From Eucommia ulmoides (Eukaryota > Streptophyta > Magnoliopsida > Garryales > Eucommiaceae): 64,000 nucleotides of DNA. Shown here one piece after another: positions 21,709 to 35,200 of this stretch (position 1 is the stretch's first letter; each line of letters begins with the position of its first letter). The notes beneath the pieces were generated by a model. It did no database searches. It was not told the origin of the DNA and worked only from the letters and a program-made list of their open reading frames with translations. The stretch is from NCBI GenBank assembly GCA_016647705.1, contig CM028327.1, forward strand, positions 6,643,726 through 6,707,725, written 5' to 3'. The position numbers and the translations under genes were made by a program.

Positions 21709-24700
21709 GGACGATGAAGCACCAACAACAACAACAAGGTAGCGTGGCGAAGGTATGAAGCATTACTATCTCCAACATCTTCATGATCTTCAGCTTCAAG
21801 TCCGATTCCAACACCCAACGTTTATTCTCTACAAACGCTCCTTTCAATTTCGAAACCCCTAATTATACATGCATACAAATATATACGCATATCTAATTTC
21901 TTCATACTTTGCACCGCACATGTTTGAAGTATTTACTTTTGGGCAAAATTTCGTGTTTCCAAATAGGATTTAGTGAATTGACAAAGTCTATATGCTCAAT
22001 TAACGGTATATTATGTGAATTATGCAGGTAATTGGGTGAAAAATCAGTGAGTGAAAGAAGTATTTGCAATATTCGGTATCTCGGGTGAAAGAAGTATTTG
22101 CAATAACCATTTTCTCATTTTCACCCAAAATCTAATCACTCACTCTATAACCTAGCCTCCCTATTTGCGTGTTAAATTCACTTCAAACCCTCGCTTCAAA
22201 AACCCATCGCAGAGCATCACCATCACTACTTTTGTGTTCATTGCCGTCATAGTGGCTCCACCACTACTGATCATCACTTTTCTCCATCAAGTAAATCAAT
22301 TCTGCCGTCAGAAAAAAGGTGAGTCGCCGTTTAATTTTTCTATTCTCTGTTTCTATTTCTGTTTGTCAACTACATCACCGATTTGTAGATCATGTCCATG
22401 TTTTCCTCTGTTTGAAATAAGAGTTCAATTGGCGACTTTTAATGTTTTTTACATTACTATTTTGTTCCTGTATTGTTGTTCCCAACATACTGTTTCTATT
22501 ATGTTCCCAAATTATCTGTTGGGCAATGTTTAGAATGTTTAATTATTTTGATTTTCCCCTTATAGCTGCAACAGATTTCCTCACTTCTTACAGCAACCCT
22601 CAACATTGCAGCTCTCATGTAAGTTATCATCTCTCCCTTATCTATCTTCATTGTTGTCATTCAACCACCCTACCGGCACACACAACGCCGCCACTGTTCT
22701 TTTTCGTTGCAAATGGTAATCTTTAAACTTAACAGTAAACGGTAATAGACATTTGAAGGGCACGTTGATTCCCAAAATCCAGATCTAATTATAGTTTGAT
22801 CTCTTAAATCTCCTTGATTTCATATTTATCTTCTTTTTCTTTTTCTTTTTTTAAGGTTTTTCAAATATACATGGGATCTCTTTTAAGAGTTTTCTTCAAT
22901 TGGACTCTTTTCGAGTGACATTTTGCTTAATAGTGAATGAATTTGATCGAATTTAATCACCGACGTCTTTTAGTTCTTCTTTTGTGGAACAAGAAGACAT
23001 CTATATATATACACATATATACTAGATGGGTTGCAATATGTTTTGTAGAAATCCAAATGTAAGATAGCTTGAGATTTTGATTAGTTTGTGCAAAGTTTGA
23101 GAGTTTATGATACTAAATTGGGTGAATGCCTAAATTAAACTGATTTCCTGAATTAGTGCCCCAATTAATGCCCTAAAATATAGTGCCAAAATCCATATGT
23201 TTTTGTGATATGTCATGTCCCAGAATTGAATTTTGTTTCTATTCTACTGCCATGTTTGGAGAACAAATATTTCTGAATTGTTTTCAAATTTCTATAGAAA
23301 TGAGGCCCTGTTTGGTAAAAAAAAAATTGAAAATAGTTTGGGTGAATATGAGAATTTAGGGTTAATTTTTTTGAAAAAGTGTATATTTTTTCCCCCAATT
23401 CAACAGATCTATTAGAACTGATGATCGAAATTTCTTGAAGTGCTAACAATAAAGATTTCGACAATAGAAATAGATAGTTATTTGTTCGTATGTGCATCGA
23501 GAAGTGGAGGAGATAATTGAGAATTTGGAGTGCGTACTCTTCTTCATGGTTTACTTCACGATATGAAATTCTTTCAGGTAACATTTTTGCTCTTTTTCTC
23601 TAATTTTGTATTCATCGGCCATGAATAACACCATCACTTAAAGTTTGAAGTTGCATTTTCAATAATAATTAAGAAATTTAGGCTTTTGATTTGTAATTTC
23701 ACATATGTTGTATACATTCAGTATATATTTAATATTTGCATGTTTCTAATTTAAGACATCATGAAAATCAATGGTTGTTGAGTTCTTTCATTTTTGTTTG
23801 TTTGATTTTATTTAGTGCCTTGACGTGCTGTCTAAAGTAAACTACTGCCTCATGAAGTGAATGAACAACATTTGTATTTTGTTTCTGTCGCATGAAGTAA
23901 ATGACCAACCTTTGTTTTATCATAATTTTCTTTTGAAAATGTATCCAATTCATCCACAACTAGCTCTAACTGTAAGAGAATGAGCAGATGATGTATACCC
24001 GAGATAAATATAGTTTTTCTATTTATTTATTTATTGTTGTTGTTGTTGTTGTATTTGTTTTTCGGTTCATGATCTTCAATTAATTTTTATTTTCAGAACA
24101 TGTAGTATCAATCGCTGTTTGGTTTAGGATGTCTACGTCTTATTATATATTTTGCAGCCCTTTTTTTTTTCTTTTGTATATTTTTAATTTTGTCTTGAGT
24201 TGATATACTATCCAACCAATCACTATGTTTCTCTTGGATTGTGATAACTTTGTTTTGGGATACAATATATTTCTTCCTTAAGAGTTTTCTTAAATTCACA
24301 CACAAAAAGAGATGGATATGAGAAGGGTATTCTGGTATTTTATCTCACACAGAGTTTCAAATTATGTTCGATTGATTATTATTTACGTTATATTTGTCTT
24401 TTTTTTGCTTGTAGTTGGATTTAATTGGTGTAATTCTATCTGCGGTGGATTATTATTTGCAAGAAGTGTTCAATTGTTGTAATTGAAAGGGAATGTTGTA
24501 TAAACAAGGTTTGTGAATGTTGTATAAACCAAGTAATGTTTCTTTTCTTCAATTGTTGGTTATTGTTGTGTTCACTTGAAAAATTGGGAGTTGAGAACTT
24601 GAGAAATGAATAGTGCTTTATTATTTTTTTGAATTGTTGGTTAAGTTTTATTAATTGTTATTAGTTATTATTCTATTAATTTGAAAGCAAGAATCAGACC

Positions 24701-24840
24701 TTGAAAATGCTGTATAAATAATGGTAATTTTGTCATTTTTTTAAAAATTTGTAAATGTATTATTAATTTGTGCTTAATTTTTGTTCATTTGAATTATTTG
24801 ATAATAAAAAACTTAACAATTTGATGGTTCATTTATTTTA

Positions 24841-25044
24841 AGAAAAAGTACAATTTAGACTCTTTAACTATGGACACATTTCTATGTGGTCCTTCTAAAT
24901 TTTATCGTTTCATTCTAAACCCTCTATGTACTAACTTGTCTTTAAATGGTTCTTTTGTCAGAATTTTCATCCAAAGTGGACGGAAATGTCTTCACGTGAG
25001 ATGCACAACCCTTTTCTCAAGGGTATAATTGTCAGTTCATGTTA
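24841..25044. repeat. Left TIR of the MULE
   Basis: Begins AGAAAAAGTACAATTTAGAC and ends GTCAGTTCATGTTA. It pairs with 30023-30225 with a few mismatches. It includes TTCACGTGAGATGCACAACC and may act as promoter and transposase-binding site, as TIRs do in MULEs. Confidence 0.95.
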
Positions 25045-25278
25045 CCAAAAACAAAAACAAAAAAAAAGAAAAAGAAAAAAGCAAGCGTCCATTTCCTTTT
25101 CATTTCATACGAAGAGACAGCCATCCCATTCCTACTTAGACACTCTATCGTGAGCCAAACTTCTTTCATTCTCTCTCTTCACCATCATCTTCTCAAAACC
25201 TAGGGTTTGGTTGAGCATTTGAAGGAGAAGTTGTAAATCAGGCCATTTCAGCTCTCACTCTCTCCAACGATCGACAAC

Positions 25279-28200
25279 ATGCAAGGTATAAGACACGACG
25301 ATTATGGAAGGCCAAATTACCGTAAGTGTTTCATGTTTTAATCTCTTTCATCTTCCCTCTGTGTTCGATTTGTAGTTGATACATTTTTTAAATGCATGCG
25401 TTATTTCTGTATTCTGCATGTTGGTATTTTTTTTAGTGTGATAAAGGCACTGGTATCTTGTTTCCATACATTCCAACATTCTTGTCTTCATTTTTTGTCT
25501 TTGCTTGAACGGTGGTCCCTTGGCTGGTTGCATAAATTTTAGGGTTTTTAATCTATTTTTTGTGCACTTTTTATGTATTCCCTTTTTTTTTGTCTTTGTT
25601 GGGTCTTTTAAGCTTTACTGCTTTAGTTAATTATTTTTTTTGTTTTTCGTTCTGTTTTGTTAATGACAGCCCCAAACTCATCTTATTTCTCTGTCAAAGT
25701 TCACTACGGTGGTAGATTTGTAAACTCAAAATATGTTGTAGGGGCAATTTTCTACTTTGATAACTGGGATGGGGATAGAATATCATTGTTAGATGTTGAG
25801 GATATGGCAGAGGCCTTAGGGTATAATACTTCTAAATCTGAGGCTTTATTGTTTTATAAGATTCCCACCCTTCATCTAAACAAAGGTCTGAAGATTCTTA
25901 TCACTGATAATGATGTTCTTGACATGGTTAGGATTTTACCACCGAGTAGAGTTATAGAATTTTATTTTGAGGATAAGGGTAGTGAGCCCCAGTTTCAGAG
26001 TCAAGCATGTTCAAATGATTTGGCTGAACCTGTACTTCCTCCTCTGCTTTTGACGCAGAGTAAACACAATTTTGACAATGATGGGGCTAAATTAGGGGTT
26101 GAGGAAGGGGCTAAATTAAGGGTTGAGGACGGGGCTGAATCAGGGGTTGGGTTAGAGGCAAGGGCTGAATCAAGGGATGAGACAGGGGATGAGGAAGAGT
26201 CAGATGAGGATAGTGAATTCAGTGGGAGAGAACAAGATGAAACAGACGATGATTTATTGTTTGAAGCTAATGTAGATTCCGAGAGTGAATGGATGGGACG
26301 TAAAGAAATGGGGAAAAGTAGTAATTCCCATCAGCCTACCGTTAATGTGGATGATATTGAAGTAGAGTCAGAATATGCTGATGAGGACGAGGATATTAGG
26401 GCTAAGTCAGGGGATGAGGAAGATGAGGATACTCATAATGTTTGGCCAGAGTATAGGAAAGGAATGGAATTCCTAGATAATCCTTTTGAATTAGGGATGT
26501 TGTTTTCTTGTGGGGCAGAACTTGTTAAGGCATTGAGGGGATATGCAATAAAACAAGGTAAAAATATGTTTTTGAAGAAGAATGAGAAAAAAAAAAGTAA
26601 GGGCGGTATGTAAAGAATCGGGGTGCAGGTGGTTTATTCAAGCTTCTTTAAACGAAAATGGTGACATGCAAATTAAGAAGTTGAATGGAGATCACAGTTG
26701 TGGCAAGATGTAATCCCGAATGGAGTTTGAAGGCGTTTAAGGATGCTGTCGAGACTGAACTGTGCATTGGTGTATCGAAGGCACTGGTATTTAGAGCAAA
26801 GAGAAAGGCATTAGGGATGATTGAGGGGAGTTATGGAAAATAGTACAAGAAGGTTTGGGATTATGCCGAAGAATTGAGAAGATCAAACCCTGGCTCAAGT
26901 GTTGTAGTGAAATCTGAGTTTGATGAGGAGGCTGGGCAGCCTAGATTTCAACGGATTTATGTTTGTCTCAGAGCTCTAAAGCAGGGTTTTAGTAATTGTT
27001 GCAGGCAAGTATTGTGCCTAGATGGATGCTTCATTAAAGGGCCATTTCCTGGACAGATATTATGTGCAGTTGGAGTGGATGAAAAAATGGTATGTATCCG
27101 CTTGCATATGCTGTGGTTGAGTTTGAGTGTGCAGACAGTTGGAAGTGGTTCATAGAGTTGGTGGTCAATGATATTGGGGTCACAAATCAGCAGAATTGGA
27201 CTTTCATTTCAGATGAACAGAAGGTACTTTTATTTTATTTTTTGCTCATTCATTTTTCTTTTGTTCATTTGTAATTGTTTTCTGTAACTGATCTGCTGTA
27301 ACATTCTGTAACTGTTTTTTTTTTTGTTTTTGTTTATTTGTAATTTAACAGGGGTTGGAGACAGTGATAGAGACTATACTTCCTGGAGCTGAGCACAGAA
27401 ATTGTTTGAGACACATCTATGATAACTACAAGAAGCAATTTAGAAGTAAAATAATAAAAAACGCTTTATGGTCTTGTGGGTCTGCATATAATTTACATTA
27501 CTTTGGGAAGGCCATGGATAGGTTAAGATGTGTAGATGAGAATGCATTTCAGTGGGTCAACAGACATGCCCCTAAGAAATGGGCTAGGTCTCACTTCAAT
27601 CTAAACACCCAATGTGATAAATTGTCGAACAATCTAGCTGAGTGTTTTAATGGCTTCACCCTTGGTGCTAGGGATAAGCCAATTATCACTTTGCTAGAGA
27701 CAATTAGGTGTTTATTGATGAAAAGAATGCAAATAAAGAGGGAGAATATAAGAAATATGGAGACAACCATAGGACCAAAAATTCATGAAGTCTTAGAAAA
27801 GAATAAAAGAGAAGCTGGGAAGTGTAGGGCTGTGGTCTGGAGGGCTGATGTTTCAAGTGTTGTGTCAAGATGGAGACCAATTTGTGGTTGATTTGGGCCA
27901 TCGGACATATGCTTGTCGGAAGTGGGATTTGTCTAGAATCCCATGTGAGCATGCAATTTCAGCAATTTGGAGTAAAAAAGAGAGCCCAGACAAGTATGTT
28001 GCCCACTAGTTTAGAAAGGAAACTTACTTGGCCACCTATGAGCCCATCATACCACCAATGAATTCATCCAACTTGTGGCCCAAATCTGTGAACATTGAGT
28101 TGTTACCACCTCTGCACCGTACACAACCTGGGAGGCCCAAAAAATCTAGGAAAAGGGGACCAGATGAGGTTTCAAGAAAGTGCACTCGTTTGAGGAGGGT

Positions 28201-28576
28201 CCAAGTAACTTTGACGTGCAGAAAATGTGGTAATATAGGCCACAATAGCAGGACATGTAAGGGTCAAGGTGGAAGAGAAAGAAGACCACTGTAAGTTTTT
28301 GGATTTTGTATATATTTCACTGTTAAGATTTTTTATTTTGTAATTGCTTTAACGACTAATTGGATCATACTCTAATAGGGATCTACCAGGCAAGCTGCAA
28401 ATAAAAGGCCGCCTACTGCTCAAAGTACCACTCGAGGAAGAAGATGTGCAAAACCTGCAAATGAGGCCACTCAAGTTGCAAATGAAATGTCATCTACTGC
28501 TCAAAGTACTACTCGAGGAAGAAGACGTGCAAAACCTGCAAATGAGGCCACTCAAGCTGAAAATGAATGCCACTAA
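25279..28576 (+). pseudogene. MuDR-family transposase (PB1-like, MULE, SWIM, zinc knuckle), decayed
   Basis: Exon 1 (25279-25321, MQGIRHDDYGRPNY) joins an exon from 25670 with a PB1-like N-terminal domain (VKVHYGGRFVNSKYVVG) and a long acidic linker. The MULE core follows: LCLDGCFIKG (first Asp), FISDEQK (second Asp) ending at an intron (about 27223-27351), GLETVIETILPGAEH, then NNLAECFNGF (Glu). After it come a SWIM-like segment (ACRKWDLSRIPCEHA), a CCHC knuckle CRKCGNIGHNSRTC, an intron (28293-28379) and a repeated basic tail. Frame shifts lie at the poly-A near 26590, at about 27088 and at 27880; stops lie near 26710 and 26841. The family cuts and inserts MULEs in the nucleus. This copy is broken. 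Confidence 0.92.
28390..28573 (+). repeat. Repeated C-terminal tail of the MULE transposase
   Basis: Two adjacent units of about 84 bp encode STTRGRRCAKPANEATQ and STTRGRRRAKPANEATQ. They form a basic tail that may help bind DNA. Frame is kept between the units. Confidence 0.8.
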
Positions 28577-28699
28577 CCAATTGTGATTATTAGACTTGTT
28601 TTCTTTTGGGAAAAAATTATGAATGACTTTTGGCAACAGATTATATATTTTTTGAATGCCTATTTATCCTTCTTCTTCTTTTTGTTGATATTGGTATGA

Positions 28700-28995
28700 A
28701 TATTACTGGTATGGAATGTTATTATTGGTATGGAATGATATGGAATATTTTGATTGAAATGTTGCAAATGCAGTGTTCAAATTTACAGCTTAATTTTTGG
28801 TTTCCAGTCTTCAAATGTGAAATGTTGCAGATTGTGAATGTTATTATTGGTATGGAATGATATGGAATATTTGGATTGAAATGTTGCAAATGCAGTGTTC
28901 AAATTTGCAACTTAATTTTTGGTTTCCAGTCTTCAAATGTGAAATGTTGCAGATTGTTGGTTTCCAGTCTTCAAATTTACAGCTTAATTTTTGTC
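28700..28995. repeat. Tandem repeat downstream of the MULE transposase
   Basis: A unit of about 130 bp (GGTATGGAATGATATGGAAT ... GAAATGTTGCAGATTG) occurs twice plus a partial third. It is noncoding and lies in the 3' region of the element. Confidence 0.85.
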
Positions 28996-29533
28996 ATCTA
29001 ATGCTACTTTTTTTGTGATCTTTCATTTTGAGAATTCATTTTGAAATATTTAAGACCACTGCTACTGTTATTGCAGTTTTTGTAATCTTTCATTTTGAGA
29101 GAATTAATACAATTGCTACTGCTTCATGTTTGTTTTTTTTTTTTTTTTTTTCTTTTTGTTGTTGTAAGCTCTTACTTTAGGTTGTTGTGCCTCAAAAACG
29201 TAAACAGTTTCCCTTCAGGCTGTTGTGCCTCTAAAACAGAAACAATTTCCCAACTCCACTTTCATCATACCATACCATACTCTATTTCTAAACTCAAAAA
29301 AATATCACATCTTCATCTGAATATAAAAAATTCTAGAAATGAAACAAAACCAAAACTAAAATAAAATTCAAACAAAAGAAAAGCAAAACTAAAACTACAT
29401 ATGAAACAAGATAAAATCACTTAATTCACTTTTGAAAAAAGAAAACCAAGCAAAACCTAAGACGAAATCAAACAAAGCCATAATATTCTTTTCTTTCTTC
29501 GCTGCTTGTTTATCTTTCTCAACAACCCCGAAA

Positions 29534-29716
29534 TTACTTGTTTGCATCTATCACAAGGTAACGGATCAAACCACAAAAAAAAAAAAAAAAAAAAACACAC
29601 CCGCCAATACCCCTCTCACAACCATAGAATCTTCTTGAGGGATTTTCAACCGTCCATGAAGTTCTAACCTTAGCCATTCGTCCACAATGACAAAACACTG
29701 TGTTTCTCCTTGCCAT
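29534..29716 (-). pseudogene. GRF-type zinc-finger fragment inside the MULE
   Basis: The minus strand from ATG 29714-29716 reads CHCGRMAKVRTSWTVENPS then RRFYGCE, the GRF zinc-finger signature (C-x-C ... NP-x-RRFYGC). After GGC a poly-T tract (poly-A on the plus strand, 29576-29594) disrupts the finger's last zinc ligands. In plants GRF fingers are often a small gene carried by MULEs; their role there is not established. It sits 300 bp from the right TIR, transcribed toward the transposase. Confidence 0.7.
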
Positions 29717-30022
29717 TCTACGGTTTGGGTTGCGGAATAACGAACCAAATTTTTAGCCCTAGCTCTTCGAACTGGGTCAGCCTTGCGATCTTCACTGTTT
29801 CAAGTGTCGTTCTCGCTTCAGCCTTCGATCTTCTTCTCCTCCTCAGTCTTTCTCTCTTCCCAGTTGCCTTCGATTCGATCAGCCTTACTTTCGTCTCTGA
29901 AAATGGAGTAATAGTTCTGCACTCAGCCTTTAATGGCTGTCGCAACATTTTTAGGCGGGAAACAGATAAACATTCCCTCATCCCCTCCTTATTTTTCCTT
30001 AAAATAAGGCATTAACCTTGTA

Positions 30023-30225
30023 TAACATGAACTGACAATTATACCCTTAAGAAAAGGGTTGTGCATCTCACGTGAAGACATTTCCGTCCACTTTGGACGG
30101 AAATTCTGACGGAAGGACCATTTATAGACAAGTTAGTACATAGAGGGTTTAAAATGAAACGATAAAACTTAGAAGGACCACATAGAAATGTGTCCATAGT
30201 TAGAGGGTCTAAATTGTACTTTTCC
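30023..30225. repeat. Right TIR of the MULE
   Basis: The reverse complement of 24841-25044, starting on the minus strand GGAAAAGTACAATTTAGACC. It is followed directly by the TSD copy TTTATTTTA. Confidence 0.95.
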
Positions 30226-30620
30226 TTTATTTTATAATTAGTAAATTTGTCATTCACTGCAAGTTAATTGATAACTTTTATGTATTTTGGTTGTTCTAAT
30301 TTATGGTCAATAATTTCTACGACTATGATTCATGTCTATTTTATATATATATATATATATATATATTGGTATTTTAAGCATTTTTTATGATGAGATGAAG
30401 AAAAAAAGAGAATTTACCGGACTTTCTATGTAGTATGGATGAAATGATGTTTATTATTTTATGATGATTTTCAATGTAATTTATTTATTTATTATTATTA
30501 TTATTATTATTTAGATAAAATATGTATAAATGTTGTATAAACAAAAAAGATAATGTTAAAAAATCTTTTTTTTTGTCCTTTTGTTTTAAACCGGTCCTTC
30601 AGGGACGGGTTATACGCTAG

Positions 30621-31990
30621 TATATTTATAAATCACAACATATTTATATTTTAAGACATTTTGAGCCGTTGGATCGGATATCTAAAAGTCTAGATTGAAT
30701 CTGGACACATTTTATGTTTGAGACATTTTAGACTGTTAGATCGAATATCTAACAGCTGAGATTGTATTATATTAAGAGATATTTTCAGCTGTTGAATTGG
30801 AATAAGATTCAATGGTCAAGATTAAATCATCAATCCTTTCTTCCCCAAATCTCGCTGAACAAATTTCTCTCTCCTCCATAAAATACTCGGGCGCCTTTAC
30901 TGGATCAACTCAAGGCTCTCATTCATGAAAATTTCAGTCCTTCCCTCTTCTCTAACATTGTTTTATCTGCCACGAATGCCTTCCCCAAACAAAATCTGCC
31001 ATATTTCTCTAACACGAACACCGTCGATGCTATGCTCTCTCTCTGCAAATCAGCCTTTGTTTTACCACCGCCACTACCGTTAGGAGCCACGAAGTCGTGA
31101 CCACCACCACCAAACTTGCCCGATCTCCACGCAGCTACCACCGCACCACTAGCCTTTGCCACCTCATCGACGTTATGGCCTTCGATCACCACCATCGACT
31201 GTTTTGCCGGTTGGCGACGGTTTGGACGAAGGTAGGTGAAGAAAAACAATGGGGGCTGAAGACGAGCAGCAACAATCCAATGAACCGAACACTATCCCTA
31301 TCTTGAACGCTAAACCTTATATCATCACAGTATGGAGCATCAAGAGGTCTTCGATTTCTCCTCTTTTATATTTTTTTTTGGGATAAGTGCATTTTTGGCC
31401 CTCACAAATGAACTTTGTGTCAATTTTGGACCCCCGTATTTGAAAATGCACACATTAGCTACCTCACATTTCAATTTCACTTCAATTTGGACCCTAGGCT
31501 AACAGTGTGAATGGAATTGGACGAAAAATAGGCACGTGCAAATCACGTGACCTTATTAGCAAGGGTAAATATGTAAATTCAATTTTTTTTTTCTGGTGAC
31601 CCTAGGAGATCAGTCTCTCACTTGTCCAAAAAAAAAAGGGGCGCACACCAATAGATCCCTTTTCACAATTCCATGTCCCAATCAAACCCCAAGTTTTTTT
31701 TTTTGCATTGTTAGGTCCTTTTTGTTTTTTCGTGACCATCTTGCCCCTACAAGTGTCCGGATTAGGCATTCTTGTTTCCTTTCCTAGAGCTACAGTTAAT
31801 GTTCGAGAATTGCATTCCACAAAACCTGGGCGTTGACTGTTGGACATAAAAATAACATGAAACTTGGCTGTTTTGTGATTTTTTTGGTGTTCAAAAAATA
31901 AACTTTTTACATCATATTAATCAGAAAAAAATCAGCGTTAATTTGATGTGATATTCGTGATTTTTGGTTGAGTTAATATGAAGTTGTGTG
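30621..31990. other. Intergenic DNA with transposon ends
   Basis: No gene is supported. Sequence at 30655-30800 has repeated GTTGGATCGGATATCTAAAA-like phrases. At 31380-31600 the text GGGATAAGTGCATTTTTGGC through GGGTAAATATGTAAATTC looks like one end of a decayed DNA transposon, but I found no inverted partner. The second MULE's motif field begins at 31994. Confidence 0.4.
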
Positions 31991-32290
31991 GGTGTTACAT
32001 TCAACATTCGAATGGTGTGTGTGGAATGTAACATCCAAATATATGTATTCTGGATGCACGGTGCTGTGTATCACGAAGCACCAAATCATTCCCCCCATGC
32101 CTTCTCTTTCAAATCGGTCGTACTTTCTGTGAATAGGTATGACCGTTTAGGTAGTGGCGCGTTTACCATATACAGAGCATAAAACCTTCCATTATTAATC
32201 CAAAACCCTAAAAAAACTGTCGGTATTCCATATTTCCTCCCCCGACTTCCATATCGAAACACTCTAAAAACCTTCAATCTCTGAAAGACA

Positions 32291-35200
32291 ATGGTGACAA
32301 CTCACCGTAAGATGAGAACCGTAAACCCAAATACGGCTGCAATCGCAGTGAATCTCACCGACTCGGGTAGGTTTTATCGATTTCTCAAATGTTTTGTGCC
32401 TTTTTGGTGTGTGTTTATTATAATAAACACTATATTACTTGTTTATTTGTTGTTTGATCCTAAAAAAATCTACATGCAAGTGAAAGCGACACTATAAAAA
32501 TTATTTTTTTTTGGATCCTGTTGGGTTATGTTTTTGTCGTGTTTATGGGTGTGTTTGTACTCGCCCTCTGATTCGTCTTCTGTGTTTGTATGTAATTGTT
32601 ACATTCAACCCCATGTTGCATTTCGACACTGTATCAGTCGCTCTTTTCTCGATTATGTTGGGTTCAATTTTGTCGTGTTTATGGTTATGTTTGTACTCGC
32701 CCTCTAACTCGTGGTCTGTGTTTGTATTATGTTCTGTATTTGTGTGAAATGTAATATTGGTTGAATGTAACACAAAGTTCTTTTTGGTGGAATTTTTTGA
32801 AGAACTTGGGTTGAATGTGTCATTTTTAACAAATTTGACTCAAATAAGAATCCAGAGTGTGTGTGAAAAAGAATGTAGCATATTGAATCTTGCATAATGA
32901 CATATGTTGTCTGTGTAAAAGACACTCGATGCGTTTGAATTGAATATAACATATGTTGAATGTAATAAAATCTTTGTTTTGTGGGATTTTTTATAAATTT
33001 TGTTTGTCAAATTTTGTGAGTTAGCTTTATTTTTGTGTAAAATATTCTGTCAGTTAGTATGTTGAATGTAACATTCATTCAACATTGATTGGTTTGTTGA
33101 ATGTAACATGATTTGACTGTGCATGTGTATAACACGCCGTGTGTGTAGAATGATAACATTTTCAATTTGGTGTTACATTCAACACAACAAAGAGAAAATG
33201 TTTTTTGGTAAAAAAAAATCAAATACAGTGTGTGCCCGATCCCCCTTGTGGCTGTGTTAATTGTTACATTCAACCTGATTTGTGTTGAATGTTATATTCA
33301 ACATTGATTCTCTGTCAGTTAGTTTGTTGAATGTAACATTCATTATCATTCATTGTGTGTTTTTCCAGACGATGACGTTCCCGTAAGATCCACGCAGCGC
33401 TCTGCGTAGCCTAGTGGGTCTCAAAACTCCATAATGCCATCGTGTAGCTCTTCCAATTCAGACGCCATTGCTTCATCGCCGTCTAGTATTCCAGAATCGC
33501 GCCTGTTGTGTGCCCCCATCGCTAAATACCGGGTAAATCTATCACAATTTTTCTCGCTTGTTTCCAGTATTCGTCTGCATCATTCACACCTTGAACTGCT
33601 GAAATGGACGCCCTTTTGGAACACGATGAGTACTATTTTTCAAGAAAATTTAGTGGATTTAGCTTTTAACAAAATTGATAGCATGTGTGAAAATATCATA
33701 CTTACATACCAACCGCACCGGAAGGCTTTCAGAATTGGCCCGAAGTTGGTGACTTTCACTTCCGATGATGTGCAACTGATTTTTGGCTTTATATCCAAAA
33801 AGAAACCGATACCAGCCCGGTATGTGAAGAAAACTGATAGCTTATTTTTGCACCTACAGGATGTGAAGACCAATCGGATGAGTGTAGTTTAAATTAGGAA
33901 CATGCTGGTTAGAATTATAGGGAGTGATGTTGAAGACGATGTTGAGGACGTCCTGTGGTTGCTCTATTTGCATCTTATCGCGACGTGTTTTTTTGCAAAC
34001 AAAGGTTAATCGTGTAGTATTTCTGATATAAGGCTTGTTGAGGATTTGGGTGCCCTTTCATCCTACAATTGGGCTGATCGTGTGCATTCCAACCTAATGT
34101 CTTCAATTAAAGCTAGATACCAGACACCGTCATCTGTTGTTGGATGCGTCCTCGCGTTATATGTTATATTTCTTTTTCATTTGTTTAAAACTAAAAACTT
34201 TAGTTAATAAGTATTGTCCGTAACTTCTGCTATTTTGATTTAAACTTTTTATATTTAGTTCTGACTGTGTGAGCACACTAAAATTCTCCGTGCTACTCCC
34301 TGGCGAGAGATATTTATACCACGATAGGGGAAGTGGAATATGCTGGAGCTGATGACTGTTGCATCAAGGCTGCACCTGTCTGAAATTGATGGGGCTTAGG
34401 TTTGTTACATTGTGTGATGAATGTAACATCCATACTGTATGTTGATGAAAAATGACATTGTTTCAGGTCGATGAAGGTTATTTAGTTGAGACAATAGCTT
34501 AAATACAAGTCGGTGTTGTATTGCCCGTCCATGGTAATACTGAGGAGTCGAGGACAAGAAGTAAAGGCAAAGCAAAAGTTAGCTCATCAAGCGAGTTTCC
34601 ATCTTTTGATTTGGGGATATCACAGTCGTTTAACGAGGATGCCACTAATTTTGGTGGTGGTTCGCAAAATCTGAATGACCCTGTTGAGCAAAATCGTCAG
34701 TTAACAACCAAAGTTGAGGCATTGAGGAATTCTTGTAGGTGTCTAAGACTGAGGAAGTCGACGGAGATTGCAAAACTACGTGAAAAGGTACGAGAGTTGA
34801 AGCGGACAGTACAACAATTGCAGGGAGATCTTATGGAATCAGAGGTGCACGTAGTTACGCAGCAGGTGCTCCATGAGACTGAAAAAACCAATTTTGAAGA
34901 GCAATTGGTCGAGGCTGTTGTCCATTCTGTAACGCAGTCAGTCAAGGAGAAGAATAAGCATGAAGATAATATTGTTGGCATCTCTGAATTCTATCAAATG
35001 GAGCTAGCAGATAGGGATAACATAATCGTGCAACAAACTAAAGAGATTGGGCGTCATAATGACTCGGTAATGGTCCAGCCGCCGCGATGCGTTTCGCGAT
35101 CGAAGAGCCAGCCGACAATGCCCAATTCGCTTGTAAAAAATATAAAGAAATGTGTGAGAACGCGAAAGACATGAAAGGACTTTGTTCATGAGTATACTGT

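Larger units (their letters stand above)
24841..30225 (+). mobile_element. TIR-type Mutator-like element (MULE)
   Basis: A 5385 bp element bounded by about 203 bp inverted repeats and flanked by a perfect 9 bp target duplication TTTATTTTA (24832-24840 and 30226-30234). It carries a MuDR-type transposase (25279-28576) and, on the other strand near the right end, a GRF zinc-finger fragment. The transposase has several frame breaks, so the copy is now non-autonomous. TIRs remain similar, so mobilisation by a relative is conceivable. Confidence 0.95.
20925..30620 (+). mobile_element. Helitron-like region, interrupted by a MULE
   Basis: The 3' end is clear: GGTCCTTCAGGGAC hairpin, GGGTTATACGCTAG ending at 30620, then T. 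The 5' limit is a guess near the TATAATAAATC at 20925. DNA around the MULE insertion (GATGGTTCATTTATTTT, 24824-24840) is also found at 49845-49860 in another Helitron-like region, supporting a shared family. No Rep/helicase gene was seen, so it would be non-autonomous. Open stretches at 21141-22730 look like short captured or untranslated exons without a recognisable domain. Confidence 0.35.

Noticed and set aside
21141..22726. A possible host gene from ATGCAAGCCACGCC onward
   Set aside because: Short frames broken by tandem duplications with no domain. They may be captured or untranslated exons in a Helitron-like region, which I cannot support as a gene.
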